The translations under genes and the position numbers were made by a program. DNA of 24,213 nt from positions 1 to 24,213 of the forward strand of contig CAZTMX010000022.1 in NCBI GenBank assembly GCA_964614855.1, in the 5' to 3' direction. This document shows, one piece after another, positions 22,506 to 24,213 of the stretch; within the stretch, counting starts at the first letter, position 1; every line of letters begins with the position of its first letter. The stretch comes from CAWJHE01 sp964614855 (GTDB lineage Bacteria; Chloroflexota; Anaerolineae; Anaerolineales; UBA4823). The notes under the pieces are model-generated. The model was not told the origin of the DNA. It made no database searches and saw only the letters and a list, made by a program, of their open reading frames with translations.

Positions 22506-23042
22506 ATGAAAAGCTGGAAAACCCACAGCAGCGAAACCGTACTCAGTTACGGCAAATGGTTGAAGGTCGAAGACCGTACCGTCGAAACCCCAGACGGGCA
22601 GGTCATCGAACACTGGACCTGGGTAACCACCCCGGATTATGTGAACATCCTGCCAGTGACCTCCGAAGGTCGTTACCTGGTATTCCGTCAAGGGAAGTAC
22701 GGGTTGGACGGTGAGACCTATGCGCCTGTGGGTGGTTATATCGAACCGGGCGAGACGCCGCTGCAAGCTGCGCAGCGTGAGCTGGCCGAAGAGACCGGTT
22801 ACGCCTGCGATCACTGGCTGCTGTTGGGCAGCTTCCTGGTCGACCCAAACCGCGGGATTGCAACCGGGAATTTATACCTGGCGCGGGATGTTTACCCGGC
22901 GGAGCAAAAGACATCCGACGACCTGGAAGAACAGGAGCTGCTATTTTTGTCACGCTCCGAATTAGTAAACGCTTTGCAGGCAGGAAAATTTAGAATCATG
23001 GCCTGGGCGGCAAATATTGCCCTGGCTTTGTTAATTGAATAA
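22506..23042 (+). CDS. NUDIX hydrolase (ADP-ribose pyrophosphatase-like)
   Basis: This 178-residue enzyme hydrolyses a nucleoside diphosphate linked to another group. The complete NUDIX box lies at residues 77-99 (GYIEPGE followed by RELAEETGY), with all metal-binding Glu residues present. The N-terminal beta strands (WKTHSSETVLSYGKWLKVEDRTV) resemble the ADP-ribose and sugar-nucleotide pyrophosphatase group, so a UDP- or ADP-sugar substrate is possible. ATG 22506 lies 29 bases after the aminotransferase stop and has only a weak ribosome site; the in-frame TTG at 22497 is an alternative. Its place at the end of the sugar cassette could reflect nucleotide-sugar clean-up, which is inference. 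Confidence 0.92.
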   Translation: MKSWKTHSSETVLSYGKWLKVEDRTVETPDGQVIEHWTWVTTPDYVNILPVTSEGRYLVFRQGKYGLDGETYAPVGGYIEPGETPLQAAQRELAEETGYACDHWLLLGSFLVDPNRGIATGNLYLARDVYPAEQKTSDDLEEQELLFLSRSELVNALQAGKFRIMAWAANIALALLIE

Positions 23043-23072
23043 ATTTCATCGAATAATGGAGATCGGTCCCCT

Positions 23073-23564
23073 ATGAGAAGAAAAGATCGAGAGGTCACCT
23101 CTCCCTCTGAAATAGAGCAAATCTTACGCCAATGCCAGGTGCTGCGCGTGGCAGTGATCGACGGCGACACGCCGTACATCGTGCCCTACAACTTTGGCTA
23201 CGAGTTTACAGATGGGCAGCTCAGCCTGGTATTTCACAGCGCCCGCCACGGGAAAGCCGTCGACCTGCTGCAGGACGGTGTGCGGGTGGGTTTTGAAATG
23301 GATATCGAACACGGAATGATCTCCGCGCCAGATGCCTGCAATTTTAGCTTTGCCTACAGCAGCATCATCGGCAGCGGCGCTATCCGGCGCCTGGCACAAA
23401 GCGCTGACAAGGTTAGCGCCTTGCTACTCTTGATGAAACACCTTACCGGTAAAGGTCAGTTTACATTTCCAGATATTGAGATCGAAAGAACAGCAGTATT
23501 TCAGATCCAGGTGTCTGAATTCAGCGCAAAACGCCGCCCACAAGTAGGGACGGCGCCTGGATAA
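23073..23564 (+). CDS. Pyridoxamine 5'-phosphate oxidase-like flavoprotein (NimA-type)
   Basis: This 163-residue split-barrel protein has the features of the PNPOx-like group that includes nitroimidazole-resistance NimA proteins. It opens with MRRKDREVTSPSEIEQIL, then shows TPYIVPYNFGYEF, LVFHSARHGKAVDLLQ and VGFEMD. Such proteins bind FMN or similar cofactors as dimers; the reaction is usually unknown. It follows the NUDIX gene by 30 bases and is the last gene of the co-directional run. The start at ATG 23073 fits the family N-terminus; a GGAG lies a little far upstream. Its 3' end overlaps a hairpin that may serve the opposing gene. Confidence 0.88.
   Translation: MRRKDREVTSPSEIEQILRQCQVLRVAVIDGDTPYIVPYNFGYEFTDGQLSLVFHSARHGKAVDLLQDGVRVGFEMDIEHGMISAPDACNFSFAYSSIIGSGAIRRLAQSADKVSALLLLMKHLTGKGQFTFPDIEIERTAVFQIQVSEFSAKRRPQVGTAPG
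23528..23555 (-). terminator. Possible weak terminator for the converging dNK gene
   Basis: CGCCGCCC (23532-23539) pairs with GGG-A-CGGCG (23547-23555) with one bulged A and a 7-base loop. On the minus strand it is followed by TTTT only. It lies inside the 3' end of the PNPOx-like gene, about 95 bases beyond the dNK stop. On the plus strand no T-tract follows. Confidence 0.35.
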
Positions 23565-23649
23565 AAAAATCGTCTGCGTGCACTAAACTTGGATAGGTAA
23601 ACCTGTTGGCAGATAAGCCTGCAGAATATTTTACTTTTCAAATTGGATG

Positions 23650-24213
23650 TTAAAAAACAAGCTCCTCACGCCCGGCAAATTTGTCCTGGATGCGTTCGAT
23701 GACGATATCCAGGTGGCGCGTATCGTGGACAAAATCCAGGTCATCGGTACGGATGGTGAGCACCGGACACAGATCAAAAGTGCGCAGCCAATCATCGTAA
23801 AATGACTCAAGCAAAGCCAGGTAATCTGCGGAGATACCGCTTTCGATCTCGCGCCCGCGCTGGTGGATGCGCTCCATCAGCGTGGCGACCGGCGCCTTGA
23901 GATAGATCAGCAGGTCCGGCGGCGGCAGGGTGCGCACCACCAGGTCAAATACCCGCCGGTAGGACTGGTAATCGCGTTCGTTGAGGTTGCCCAGGTGATT
24001 GAGAGCCCTTGCGAAGATATAGGCGTCCTCGTACAGGCTGCGGTCCAGAATGGCAGATTGGGGGGAGTTAGCCAGGTCCAGGTATTGTTGGGCGCGGTGC
24101 CCCAGGAAAAAGATCTGCAAGTGAAAAGACCAGGCGCGCATATCGGCGTAGAATTCCGCCAGGTAAGGGTTATTGACGACGGATTCGAAAGCCGTCTGCC
24201 AGACCATGCGCGC
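23650..24213 (-). CDS. Deoxynucleoside kinase (dAK/dGK type), N-terminus outside the window
   Basis: About 188 residues of a P-loop kinase that phosphorylates deoxynucleosides for salvage are visible. The sequence includes NPYLAEFYADMRAWSFHLQIFFL (substrate helix), the DRS motif in ILDRSLYEDAYIFARAL, LIYLKAPVATLMERIHQRGREIE (LID arginines) and a normal C-terminus. The expected N-terminal EGNIGAGKS-like phosphate loop, about 30 residues, must lie beyond base 24213; the frame stays open to the edge (Ala-Arg before the internal Met at 24207). So the Met at 24207 is not the real start. It converges on the PNPOx-like gene. Confidence 0.92.
   Translation of the reverse strand, partial: ARMVWQTAFESVVNNPYLAEFYADMRAWSFHLQIFFLGHRAQQYLDLANSPQSAILDRSLYEDAYIFARALNHLGNLNERDYQSYRRVFDLVVRTLPPPDLLIYLKAPVATLMERIHQRGREIESGISADYLALLESFYDDWLRTFDLCPVLTIRTDDLDFVHDTRHLDIVIERIQDKFAGREELVF

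Overview
The window looks like a moderately GC-rich bacterial chromosome segment. The gene content fits Chloroflexota, possibly an Anaerolineae-like lineage: a mevalonate-pathway decarboxylase of the type known from that phylum, a short single-PDZ M50 protease, an E1/E2-like 2-oxo acid cassette and long co-directional operons. This placement is inference from gene content; no rRNA or marker comparison was possible. No tRNA, rRNA, CRISPR array, transposase or phage gene was seen. One 100-N scaffold gap lies at 3059-3158.

Region 1 (1-4240) is accessory. On the minus strand it holds the 5' part of a Gly/Ser-rich single-membrane-span protein that runs off the left edge, an SDR/epimerase-like protein with a Cys-rich C-terminal extension, and a secreted trypsin-like protease split by the gap. 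The gap is flanked by a 55-bp perfect direct repeat, which is the signature of two overlapping contig ends. Collapsing it restores one 401-residue protease. A 56-residue membrane protein with its own promoter and terminator follows on the plus strand.

Region 2 (4435-8986, plus) is mostly housekeeping: a diphospho- or phosphomevalonate decarboxylase, an RseP-like intramembrane protease, a HEAT-repeat protein with a very acidic tail, an AEC permease translationally coupled to it, and acylphosphatase.

Region 3 (9019-13013, minus) carries pyrG, eno and radC. eno has a rho-independent terminator and radC its own promoter. The pyrG leader contains a terminator-like hairpin whose 3' arm is also complementary to the pyrG Shine-Dalgarno, so attenuation or translational control is plausible.

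Region 4 (13249-23564, plus) is one long, tightly packed gene run behind a good promoter: pth, mfd, a PglC-like phosphoglycosyl transferase, 2-oxo acid dehydrogenase E1 alpha and E1 beta, a lipoyl + subunit-binding + PglD/NeuD-type acyltransferase fusion, a DegT-family sugar aminotransferase, a NUDIX hydrolase and a PNPOx-like flavoprotein. The core is the most interesting part of the window. It looks like a 2-oxo acid dehydrogenase complex whose usual E2 catalytic domain has been replaced by a nucleotide-sugar N-acyltransferase. It sits between the aminotransferase that would make the amino-sugar substrate and the transferase that would load the finished sugar phosphate onto a polyprenyl carrier. 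My hypothesis is that the acyl group on the sugar is made from a 2-oxo acid and delivered on a lipoyl arm.

The right edge (23650-24213, minus) holds a deoxynucleoside kinase whose P-loop N-terminus lies outside the window.
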